DNA of 64,000 bases from an uncultured Ruminococcus sp. (GTDB lineage Bacteria; Bacillota; Clostridia; Oscillospirales; Acutalibacteraceae), in contig CACXMR010000003.1 in the NCBI GenBank assembly GCA_902768825.1, forward strand, positions 19,485 to 83,484. Reading direction: 5' to 3'. Position 1 is the stretch's first letter; each line of letters starts with the position of its first letter. The notes beneath the pieces are model-generated. The model was given only the letters and a program-made list of their open reading frames with translations. It searched no databases and had not been told where the DNA came from. Shown here in pieces: positions 17,438 to 24,587 of the stretch. Both the position numbers and the translations under genes were made by a program.

Positions 17438-18637
17438 TCAATCGCTTTCAAGCTCTGTCGGGACCATGACCCGCTGACAGACGTTTTCTTCCAGGTCATA
17501 GTCCGCTTTGAGGGTAAAGCAGTCGGAGCCTTCAGTGATGGTAAGGCTTTTGTGGATTATCCTTGCCCTGTCCGATGAGGAGAGCATAAAAAATTCATAG
17601 AGAGAAAGTCTGTTGCGAAGAATTGTTTCAGCCTGCTGCCGGTCAAGGGCGGCGGGCTTTTTTTCATAGCATTGCCAAAGCTCCTCGTTTATCTCTATGG
17701 GTATGCTGTGACCGAGAATGTTAAATACACTGTGCTTTACCTGCTTTGTCAGGGTCCCGTCAGGCCTGGTGTTCAGGGACAGGGGGAGGGTCAGCCCAAA
17801 AATCCTGATATCTCTCAGACAGGCTGCACTGGTGGGGGAGCTTAACTCCATGGTTTTAGGGAGGCTGATGAGCACGTTTCTGTGGGTCCTTGCAAGCACG
17901 ATCGCTTCGGCGTCAGTCAGGACGGTCTTGCCGTTAGTATATTCCACAAGACCGCTTACAAGGAGCTGGTTTTTTCTTATGCCGTCGCCGGGGCTTACGT
18001 TGGCGGTGCCGTTATATACATTCACTTTGGTCACAGTGCCATCGGCGGTGGATTTCAGATTGCTGAAGCCTGTTGCAGACATATTGGTTTTGTTTCTTTT
18101 TACCCGCTGACTGAGCCTTATCTGGGCGTCCGTGCCCATGATATTAATGGTCATCCAGCTAATCCTGTTGTCGTTAGAACAGATCTGATCCACAACAGCA
18201 TCGGTGTCGATGCTGCCGCTCCTTGTGCCCTCATAAACCCCATATTCCCGCAGAAGTGCCCTTATCTCATACTCGTTAATACTGTCCGGAACATCCACGC
18301 TGATGTTCCAGACGAAGCCCGACATATAAAAGCACAGCCCTGCCGAGATGACAAGCCCTGCCATCAGACCGCATCGGTTTCTGTATTTTTTAATCAGGTA
18401 AGGCAGCCCGTATTCCTTCAGGATATGTAGGTCACATTCGGTTTTGTCAGCTATCTCACCCAGGTATTGCAGCTCACCTCTCTTTGCAAACATAGCAATG
18501 CCTTCGTTGCATTTTTCCATGCTCCACAGGTTTACTCCCTTCCTTGACGCAAGGTTGACAAAGTGCTCAGGGAAACTCCCTCTGACCATCAGCCTCACAT
18601 AACCTGTAAGCCATTTGAGCAGCCTGACTACTATCAT
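17438..18637 (-). CDS. yqfD: Sporulation protein YqfD
   Basis: A 399-residue membrane protein matching YqfD. The N-terminal part (RGSFPEHFVNLASRKGVNLW) is followed by a membrane segment at about residues 91-112 (GLMAGLVISAGLCFYMSGFVW) and an extracytoplasmic region with WMTINIMGTDAQIRLSQRVK. In Bacillus the yqfC-yqfD pair is controlled by sigma-E in the mother cell; mutants sporulate poorly. GAGGTGAG precedes the ATG, located inside the end of yqfC (9-base gap), so the two are cotranscribed. Confidence 0.9.
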   Translation of the reverse strand: MIVVRLLKWLTGYVRLMVRGSFPEHFVNLASRKGVNLWSMEKCNEGIAMFAKRGELQYLGEIADKTECDLHILKEYGLPYLIKKYRNRCGLMAGLVISAGLCFYMSGFVWNISVDVPDSINEYEIRALLREYGVYEGTRSGSIDTDAVVDQICSNDNRISWMTINIMGTDAQIRLSQRVKRNKTNMSATGFSNLKSTADGTVTKVNVYNGTANVSPGDGIRKNQLLVSGLVEYTNGKTVLTDAEAIVLARTHRNVLISLPKTMELSSPTSAACLRDIRIFGLTLPLSLNTRPDGTLTKQVKHSVFNILGHSIPIEINEELWQCYEKKPAALDRQQAETILRNRLSLYEFFMLSSSDRARIIHKSLTITEGSDCFTLKADYDLEENVCQRVMVPTELESD

Positions 18638-18646
18638 CGTCTCACC

Positions 18647-18910
18647 TCAGAACACATATTCAATAGAGGTGATAAACCCCCATATCACAAGATCGCAGGC
18701 GTTCATGCTTCTGATCTGAAGCTCTCTGCCCTTGAATACCACTATATACTTCCCGGCATTTATCCTGATGGAGCTGCTGCTGTATTCGAGTATCCCCTTG
18801 TTCCCTTCAAAAACCACCTCACGGTTGCCGCTGATATCCATGTGCACAGTCCCCATGTGAGCCATAAGCACAGATAACGGAGACTTGGGTTTGTTTGGCT
18901 TCTTCTTCAT
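18647..18910 (-). CDS. yqfC: YqfC (YabP/YqfC family sporulation protein)
   Basis: An 87-residue protein with the YabP/YqfC pattern: I(S)GNREVVFEGNKGILEYSS, I(R)INAGKYIVVFKGRELQIRS and final IEYVF. It pairs with yqfD in sporulating clostridia and bacilli. GAGGTGA precedes the ATG. The gene diverges from ylbJ with 85 bases between the starts. The motif pattern plus the yqfD neighbour make the call firm. Confidence 0.88.
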   Translation of the reverse strand: MKKKPNKPKSPLSVLMAHMGTVHMDISGNREVVFEGNKGILEYSSSSIRINAGKYIVVFKGRELQIRSMNACDLVIWGFITSIEYVF

Positions 18911-18950
18911 CAGCTCACCTCGATTTCGTCAAAACTATTCTATGCAGCGG

Positions 18951-18980
18951 CAAATATAATAATCACCAGGGGCATATAAT
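18951..18980 (+). promoter_or_regulatory. Possible sigma-E-type promoter for ylbJ
   Basis: CAAATAT, about 15 bases, then CATATAAT fits the mother-cell sigma-E pattern (ATA in the -35 box, CATA at the start of the -10 box). Sigma-E control of ylbJ and yqfC is known in Bacillus; the match here is by eye. Confidence 0.35.
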
Positions 18981-18995
18981 TAATCGGGTGATACT

Positions 18996-20123
18996 ATGAG
19001 ATATGGGGTAATATCAGGAATAAAGACTCTTGTGATAACGCTGACGGCAGGGGCGGCGGTGGCTGCCCTGCTGATTTTTTCCGGGGCGGTCACTGAGGGC
19101 GTTAAGTCCGGTCTGACAAGCGCTGCACAGATACTCATACCCTCACTGTTTCCCTTTATGGTGATTTCATCCTTTCTCATCAGGTCCGGCGCCTTAGACA
19201 GACCGGCAAGGCTCCTTGCACCCATAAACGGCTTTTTGTTTAGGCTGCCCCGGGACGCATCTGTAGCGTTGATCCTTAGCTTTTTGGGCGGCTTTCCGGT
19301 GGGGGCGAAATGTGTAAGGCTGCTCTATGATGAGGGCAAGATAGATTCCGCCCAGGCAGAGCAGATGATGACCTTTTGTGTGTGCTCAGGCCCTGCCTTC
19401 CTTGTGACGGGAGTGGGCACTCTTTTGCTGCACGAGTCGCTGCTGGGGCTGATATTATATTTATCCCAGGTTCTGTCAGGGATAATATTGGGCATTGTTT
19501 CAGGAAGAATATATTCCCACAAAAAAGGCATTTCTTCAAAGGAGAGCCACCGCTCCAAAGCACCAAAAGCAAAGGTCTCTCCGCTGGAAGCGTTTGTCAT
19601 GTCCTGCTCAGATGGGGCTGTTTCCATCATAGGTCTGTCTGCGATGGTTGCTTTGTTTGGGGTTATCATATCTCTTTGTGAGGTTATGGGGATAAGTGAG
19701 CTTCTGTCGGGAATGCTGGGTGCTCTGGGTGCCGACATCCCCCTATCCCAAAACATCCTTTATGTCATCCTTGAGGTCACGAGGGCCTGCAGCAGTATCG
19801 GCAGCGGCGGCTGTCCTCTGTGGTTGTTTTCCTTTGCGGTGGGGTTTGGCGGCTTGTGCGTACACTTTCAGATATTTTCGATTCTGGGGGACATACCGTT
19901 GAGCAAGCTACGGTTTTTTGTGTTCAGACTGATGAACGCATTTCTTTCATCCGTAATAGTATATATTGTGTGTCTGTTTTATCAGCCTGACAGAGAAGCG
20001 TCACTGACCCTTGGCGGTTTTGAATTGGAATATGGCGCCGTGTCCGCAACAGGTGCGGCAGCTCTTGTTTTGATGTGTGTGATATTTGTTCTGTCGCTGA
20101 GAATAAGGAGCACAAAAAACTGA
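18996..20123 (+). CDS. ylbJ: Sporulation integral membrane protein YlbJ
   Basis: A 375-residue protein with about eight membrane helices and a nucleoside-recognition (Gate-type) pattern: LIPSLFPFMVISSFL, LGGFPVGAKCVRLLYDEG and CSGPAFLVTGVG, all characteristic of YlbJ. In Bacillus it is a sigma-E gene needed for a heat-resistant spore. It diverges from yqfC-yqfD, so three sporulation genes share one control region. The next gene, asnB, follows after 22 bases. Hydrophobic segments cover most of the protein. Confidence 0.88.
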   Translation: MRYGVISGIKTLVITLTAGAAVAALLIFSGAVTEGVKSGLTSAAQILIPSLFPFMVISSFLIRSGALDRPARLLAPINGFLFRLPRDASVALILSFLGGFPVGAKCVRLLYDEGKIDSAQAEQMMTFCVCSGPAFLVTGVGTLLLHESLLGLILYLSQVLSGIILGIVSGRIYSHKKGISSKESHRSKAPKAKVSPLEAFVMSCSDGAVSIIGLSAMVALFGVIISLCEVMGISELLSGMLGALGADIPLSQNILYVILEVTRACSSIGSGGCPLWLFSFAVGFGGLCVHFQIFSILGDIPLSKLRFFVFRLMNAFLSSVIVYIVCLFYQPDREASLTLGGFELEYGAVSATGAAALVLMCVIFVLSLRIRSTKN

Positions 20124-20145
20124 CAATACATTACGGAGGCGGCCT

Positions 20146-21984
20146 ATGTGCGGTATAGCGGGTTGGTTTGATAAGCACAGAGATCTGAGGGAGCAAAAGC
20201 TCATAATTGACCGGATGTCGGAAAGCCTTGGGCGCAGAGGACCTGATGACAGCGGAACCATGACAAAAGATCATATTTGTCTTATACACCGGAGGCTTGC
20301 GGTAATAGATGTAGAAAACGGAGCACAGCCTATGACAAAGCAGAGGGGTGCAGACAGCTATACCATAGTCTATAACGGTGAGCTGTATAATACCTCTGAG
20401 CTGAGAGCCGAGCTTATTTCTCTGGGGTGGAGCTTCAGCACCAAAAGTGACACAGAGGTAGTGCTGACTGCGTATATGCACTGGGGAGAGAGCTGTTCTG
20501 AGCATCTCAACGGGATTTTTGCCTTTGGCATATGGGACAGGTCAAGGGAGAAGCTATTCCTTTCAAGGGACAGGATAGGCGTAAAGCCATTGTTTTTTTA
20601 TCAATACAATGAGGGGCTGATTTTTGCCTCGGAAATAAACACCCTGCTGCAAAATCCGCTGGTCAAGCCCGTGATAAACGAGGAGGGCATGACCGAGCTG
20701 CTGCTTATCGGTCCGGGCAGGACTCTCGGACAGGGAGTATTCAAGGATATAGGAGAGCTGCTTCCCGGAGAGTGGGCAAGCTTTGACGGCAAAAGGCTGC
20801 TGCGCCGGCGCTATTATACACTTACGGCCCATGAGCACAATGATAGTCCCGAAAATAGCATTGAGAATGTGCGTTCCCTCATCACCGACTCTGTAGAGCG
20901 GCAGTTAGTGTCAGATGTGCCGCTTTGCTGTTTTTTGTCCGGAGGTCTTGACTCAAGCATAATCTCATATATTGCCTCGGAAAAATACCGCCGTGAGGGC
21001 AGGGGAGCAATAAATACCTATTCTGTGGACTACAAGGATAACCGAAGGTACTTTCGCAGCAGTGTTTTTCAGCCCACTCCGGATAGTGATTTCATCGGGA
21101 TAATGACCGACGCCATCGGCTCTCAGCACCATAACGTCACCATAAACAACGACCTTCTCTTCCGCAGCCTGAAGCTGGCGGTGGACGCCCGGGATCTTCC
21201 CGGCATGACGGATGTGGATGCTTCGCTGCTTCTCTTCTGCGGAGTGATAAAGGAGGACTTTACGGTTGCCCTGTCAGGGGAGTGCGCCGATGAACTCTTT
21301 GGCGGTTACCCCTGGTACCACAACAGGGATGTGCTGTTTGAAGATACCTTTCCCTGGTCACGGTCCCTTGCGGTGCGCAGGTCGATACTCAAGGGCGGTC
21401 TGCTGCCCCGTGGGGAAGAGTATGTTCGCCAGAAATATCTGGACACCTGCGTCCACACCGACAAGCTGCCCACGGATTCCCCCACAGACAGGCGCATGAG
21501 AGAGATGTTTTCACTAAATTTCTATTGGTTTATGCAGACCCTGCTGGACAGAAAAGACAGAATGTCCATGTATAACGGCCTTGAGGTCAGGGTGCCCTTC
21601 TGCGACTATAGGATAGTGGACTATGCCTATAATCTTCCCTGGGAGATAAAGGCCATGAACGGCAGGGAAAAGGGCATTGTCAGAGAAGCCTTCAGGGGAC
21701 TTCTGCCCGACAGCATTATCGACAGGAAAAAGAGTCCCTATCCCAAGACCCATGACCCTATGTACTTCAGGCTCTGCGCCGATGCCGTCAGGAATATAAT
21801 AAAGGATCACAGTTCTCCCTTGTATGGCATTCTGGAGCCAAGCGGTGTGGAAGCGATCATCAACGATCCGGAAAAGATTTCATCCCCCTGGTATGGCCAG
21901 CTCATGCGGGCTCCTCAGATACTCGCCTATATCATTCAGCTGGATTATTGGTTCAGAAAAACCAGAGTGACCATAGAAATGTGA
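20146..21984 (+). CDS. asnB: Asparagine synthetase B, glutamine-hydrolysing
   Basis: Makes asparagine from aspartate, ATP and glutamine. The 612-residue chain begins MCGIAGWF; the exposed C2 is the glutaminase nucleophile (class II amidotransferase, about 1-200). The synthetase half has the PP-loop FLSGGLDSSI near residue 265 and ALSGECADELFGGYPW near 370. ACGGAGG precedes the ATG, and the 22-base gap to ylbJ suggests some readthrough from it. A hairpin at 22160-22191 probably ends the transcript. Confidence 0.95.
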   Translation: MCGIAGWFDKHRDLREQKLIIDRMSESLGRRGPDDSGTMTKDHICLIHRRLAVIDVENGAQPMTKQRGADSYTIVYNGELYNTSELRAELISLGWSFSTKSDTEVVLTAYMHWGESCSEHLNGIFAFGIWDRSREKLFLSRDRIGVKPLFFYQYNEGLIFASEINTLLQNPLVKPVINEEGMTELLLIGPGRTLGQGVFKDIGELLPGEWASFDGKRLLRRRYYTLTAHEHNDSPENSIENVRSLITDSVERQLVSDVPLCCFLSGGLDSSIISYIASEKYRREGRGAINTYSVDYKDNRRYFRSSVFQPTPDSDFIGIMTDAIGSQHHNVTINNDLLFRSLKLAVDARDLPGMTDVDASLLLFCGVIKEDFTVALSGECADELFGGYPWYHNRDVLFEDTFPWSRSLAVRRSILKGGLLPRGEEYVRQKYLDTCVHTDKLPTDSPTDRRMREMFSLNFYWFMQTLLDRKDRMSMYNGLEVRVPFCDYRIVDYAYNLPWEIKAMNGREKGIVREAFRGLLPDSIIDRKKSPYPKTHDPMYFRLCADAVRNIIKDHSSPLYGILEPSGVEAIINDPEKISSPWYGQLMRAPQILAYIIQLDYWFRKTRVTIEM

Positions 21985-22009
21985 GGGCATAAATCAGTGT
22001 CAGAGGACT

Positions 22010-22130
22010 TCGTCCTCCGAACCTCCTACGAGGGGCAGCTTGCCGCCGAAACTTTTGTGTTGTAGTCTTTCGGAACAACTACCAACCGTGAACAGTCAAC
22101 TACCCTTGGGTGCTCTGTGCAGCCGCCGCT
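22010..22130 (-). repeat. Intergenic repeat block, reversed orientation
   Basis: Read on the minus strand it holds AACTACAACACAAAAGTTTC, GGCGGCAAGCTGCCCC and GGAGGACGAAGTCCTCTGAC, modules also seen at 32150-32232, 37580 and 52030. It is oriented against the flanking genes asnB and the NusG_II gene, an exception to the usual with-transcription orientation. Confidence 0.6.
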
Positions 22131-22159
22131 TGAATTATAGAGCATAGTAGTGTAAAATA

Positions 22160-22191
22160 AAACAGGCGCCTTGCTTTAAGGCAGCCTGTTT
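22160..22191 (+). terminator. Hairpin between asnB and the NusG_II gene
   Basis: AAACAGGC pairs with GCCTGTTT and the inner CCTT with AAGG; followed by GTGCTTTG, a weak U-tract. Likely asnB terminator. Confidence 0.55.
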
Positions 22192-22215
22192 GTGCTTTGT
22201 AAAGGACAGATTTGT

Positions 22216-22617
22216 ATGAATAACAGTAATAAGAAAAAATTTGCCGGCATCAGGGCGGATATCATAGTGGTTGCGCTGCTGGTTCTCGTGGGAGCGGCGA
22301 TAGCTTTGGGTGTGTTTCTGTTTTCGGGCAAGGGTAAGACTGCAGAGGTGCGCATTGACGGAAAGATCTGCGCACGATATAGTCTCAGTCAGGACAGGAG
22401 CATCAGACTCAGCGGGGCCGGGGGTGGCACTAACCTGCTGGTGATAAAAAACGGTGAAGCTTATATAGCCGAGGCGGACTGCCCCGACGGACTGTGCATA
22501 CGCACCGGAAGTATCAGCCGTGTGGGCCAGTCGGTGATATGTCTGCCTCACAGAATCGTGGTGGAGATTACAGGGGATGCCGGTGATGGCAATGATATTG
22601 ACGTGTTTGTGAAGTGA
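22216..22617 (+). CDS. NusG domain II-containing membrane-anchored protein
   Basis: A 133-residue protein with one N-terminal membrane helix (about 13-35, IIVVALLVLVGAAIALGVFL) and an extracytoplasmic NusG_II domain. Its cysteines sit in DCPDGLCI and VICLPHR, the three-cysteine pattern of this family. Such proteins are found beside Gx transporters, ApbE and Rnf-type or FMN-binding redox proteins and are thought to take part in extracytosolic electron transfer; the chemistry is not established. I chose the ATG at 22216, preceded by AAAGGA, over a start 24 bases upstream. The Gx transporter gene begins four bases after the stop. Confidence 0.82.
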   Translation: MNNSNKKKFAGIRADIIVVALLVLVGAAIALGVFLFSGKGKTAEVRIDGKICARYSLSQDRSIRLSGAGGGTNLLVIKNGEAYIAEADCPDGLCIRTGSISRVGQSVICLPHRIVVEITGDAGDGNDIDVFVK

Positions 22618-22621
22618 GAAA

Positions 22622-23161
22622 ATGAAAAAGAAAAACAAGAGTCAGGCTGTCAGAAAGGTCGCTTTGTTTGGGATGCTGACAGCACTTGCACTGATACTCA
22701 GCTATGTGGAAGCCCTTATTCCGGCCTTTTTTGCCTTTCCGGGGATGAAGCTGGGGCTGACAAATATCGTTGTGCTGGTGGCGCTTTACCGCATGGGCAG
22801 TGTCCCTGCTTTGACCATAAACCTTTTGAGGATAGTGCTGGTGTCGGTGCTGTTTGGAAGCTTTGCTTCGTTTGTTTACAGCCTTGCGGGGGGAATGCTC
22901 TCCACCGCAGTTATGATACTGTTAAGGCACAGCGGAAGGCTCAGGCTGGTAACTGTCAGCATTGCCGGAGGTGTGGCTCACAATGTTGGGCAGATAGTGG
23001 CGGCTATGATAATGATGAGCACTGCCGGGATCGGCTGGTATCTTTGTGTGTTGTGGTTTACGGGACTGATCACCGGTGCGCTTATCGGAATGCTGGGCGG
23101 TATGCTTGTAAAAAGACTGCCGGAGAGACTGTTTGCAGGGGGGAAAAGCGGTGAGGAATAA
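22622..23161 (+). CDS. Gx transporter family membrane protein (heptaprenyl diphosphate synthase component I-like)
   Basis: A 179-residue protein with about five membrane helices and the family pattern ALFGMLTALALILSYVEALIP, FPGMKLGLTNIVVLVALY and GGVAHNVGQ. The family is named after a heptaprenyl diphosphate synthase subunit but looks like an ECF-type S-component transporter; it is regularly linked to NusG_II and ApbE genes. Substrate unknown. It starts four bases after the upstream stop and overlaps the apbE start by 11 bases, so the three genes form one tight operon. Confidence 0.82.
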   Translation: MKKKNKSQAVRKVALFGMLTALALILSYVEALIPAFFAFPGMKLGLTNIVVLVALYRMGSVPALTINLLRIVLVSVLFGSFASFVYSLAGGMLSTAVMILLRHSGRLRLVTVSIAGGVAHNVGQIVAAMIMMSTAGIGWYLCVLWFTGLITGALIGMLGGMLVKRLPERLFAGGKSGEE

Positions 23162-24200
23162 GCTGTGGATAATTGCATTGGTTATAGTCGTGCTATGCAC
23201 CTGTTCATGCACTCACGGACAGGGTGCGGATGGCAGTGATGACACCGTCCAGCGTGAGGTGTTTGCCATGGACACTGTAATGATTATTAGGGCAACCGGC
23301 AAAACGGCTCAGACTGCGGTAGATCAGGCTGTTGCTGAGATCAACAGGCTCGATGCGCTGTTGTCCGCCGGGAGCGGTCAGAGCGAGATCGGGATGATAA
23401 ATCTCAATGGGGAGGGGGAGCTTTCGGAGGACGCCCTCTTTCTTGTCAGGCGTTCTCTTGAGTTTTACAAAAGCACCGAGGGAGCATACGATATCACCGT
23501 CTATCCCCTGATGAAGCTGTGGGGTTTTGCAGGAGGCAATGCGGCTGTCCCTGAGGAAGGCAGAATCAGAGAGGTGCTTTCACAATGCGGGAGCGACAAG
23601 CTCAGGCTTGACGGAAACAGGCTTATTCTGGGAAAGTCTCAGAGTATTGATCTCGGGGGCATTGCCAAGGGATATACAAGCGACCGGATAATGAAGATAT
23701 TTGAAGATAACGGAGTAACCTCAGGCATGGTTTCCCTTGGTGGGAATGTGGCATGCTACAGGACAAAACCCGATGGCAGCTTGTGGCGATGCGGCATCAC
23801 AGACCCCGAAAAGCCTGATGACAGCACAAGTCTGCTTGGGATCGTAAGCGTCAGGGATAAGTCTGTTATCACATCGGGAGGGTATGAGAGATTCTTTACC
23901 GATGAGAGCGGGAAGAAATATCACCATATTATGGACATGAAAACCGGCTATCCTGCGGACAGCGGCCTGCTTTCGGTTACTATTATCAGCGAGGACGGCA
24001 CCCTTGCGGATGGGTTATCCACTGCGCTTTTTGTCATGGGTGAAGAAAAGGCGGTGGATTTCTGGCGGGGGAGCGGTTATAGTTTTGACTTTGTGATGCT
24101 GACGGCAGACGGCAGACTACTGGTCAGTGAAGGAATAGCTGATAGCTTTGAGTCCTCGACGGCGCAGAGCCTGAACTCCCGATTTCGCATTGTCAGATAA
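23151..24200 (+). CDS. apbE: FAD:protein FMN transferase, probable lipoprotein
   Basis: Transfers FMN from FAD to threonine or serine residues of extracytosolic redox proteins. The 349-residue chain has a short hydrophobic N-terminus (LWIIALVIVVLCTC) ending in cysteines that probably serve as lipid anchor, although the lipobox is not textbook. ApbE motifs are MDTVMIIRATG, DLGGIAKGYTSDR, SLGGNVACY, HHIMDMKTGYPA and LADGLSTALFVMG. I chose the GTG at 23151, which follows GGGGGGA at good spacing; a TTG 18 bases upstream is in the same frame. No FMN-binding-domain target is encoded in the window. Confidence 0.92.
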   Translation: MRNKLWIIALVIVVLCTCSCTHGQGADGSDDTVQREVFAMDTVMIIRATGKTAQTAVDQAVAEINRLDALLSAGSGQSEIGMINLNGEGELSEDALFLVRRSLEFYKSTEGAYDITVYPLMKLWGFAGGNAAVPEEGRIREVLSQCGSDKLRLDGNRLILGKSQSIDLGGIAKGYTSDRIMKIFEDNGVTSGMVSLGGNVACYRTKPDGSLWRCGITDPEKPDDSTSLLGIVSVRDKSVITSGGYERFFTDESGKKYHHIMDMKTGYPADSGLLSVTIISEDGTLADGLSTALFVMGEEKAVDFWRGSGYSFDFVMLTADGRLLVSEGIADSFESSTAQSLNSRFRIVR

Positions 24201-24261
24201 TATTTCTTGTAACTGACCTTCTCGCGGACACTGAATTAATATGTCAGAGAGGCTATCCCGC

Positions 24262-24366
24262 AAAATTGGGAGCGGTAGCTTGCCGCAAGTTTCGCCAGCC
24301 TTTGAAAAGGCTGCAGGGTGCAGGGACGGCGTCCATGCTAAGGGGTTTGGGGAGCGAAGCTCACCA
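24262..24366 (+). repeat. Composite 3'-end repeat block (copy b)
   Basis: Starts with the REP-like GGGAGCGGTAGCTTGCCGC (24268-24286), then AGTTTCGCCAGCCTTTGAAA, GGGTGCAGGGACGGCGTCC, AAGGGGTTTGGGGAGCGAAG and CTCACCAA. It is nearly identical to 37610-37672 and is followed by the same terminator hairpin. It fills the first half of the 366-base convergent spacer between apbE and clpC. Confidence 0.8.
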
Positions 24367-24381
24367 ATATATAAGATAAAA

Positions 24382-24412
24382 GCCTGATTCCGGTAGGAAT
24401 CAGGCACTTTTC
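24382..24412 (+). terminator. Terminator behind apbE
   Basis: GCCTGATTCC (24382-24391) and GGAATCAGGC (24396-24405), loop GGTA, then ACTTTTCTT. The identical stem recurs at 11454-11477 and 37687-37710. Confidence 0.8.
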
Positions 24413-24529
24413 TTGGTGGCAGATTGTCGGTGACGCTTTCGTATTGATAGTCATTGTGGAGCAATACTTTTGTTTCAGCGTGATAATAGTATCAACCGCA
24501 AGCGTACAGTCATGGTTCGTTTATCTGTC

Positions 24530-24587
24530 ACTGCGAACAGCGTTTTCGGGGTTGTCAGGGGGACTTTTACGCAATAGTCCCCCTGAT
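24530..24587 (-). repeat. GTCAGGGGGAC hairpin module overlapping the clpC stop
   Basis: On the minus strand ATCAGGGGGACT (24587 to 24576), a loop, AGTCCCCCTGAC (24565 to 24554), then AACCCCGAAAACGCTGTT. The same hairpin and tail lie at 37468-37520 and 43211-43262. Here the left arm encodes the last clpC residues (IRGT) and the stop codon (24567-24569) lies in the loop. It may terminate or stabilise the clpC mRNA 3' end, but no U-tract follows. Confidence 0.8.
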
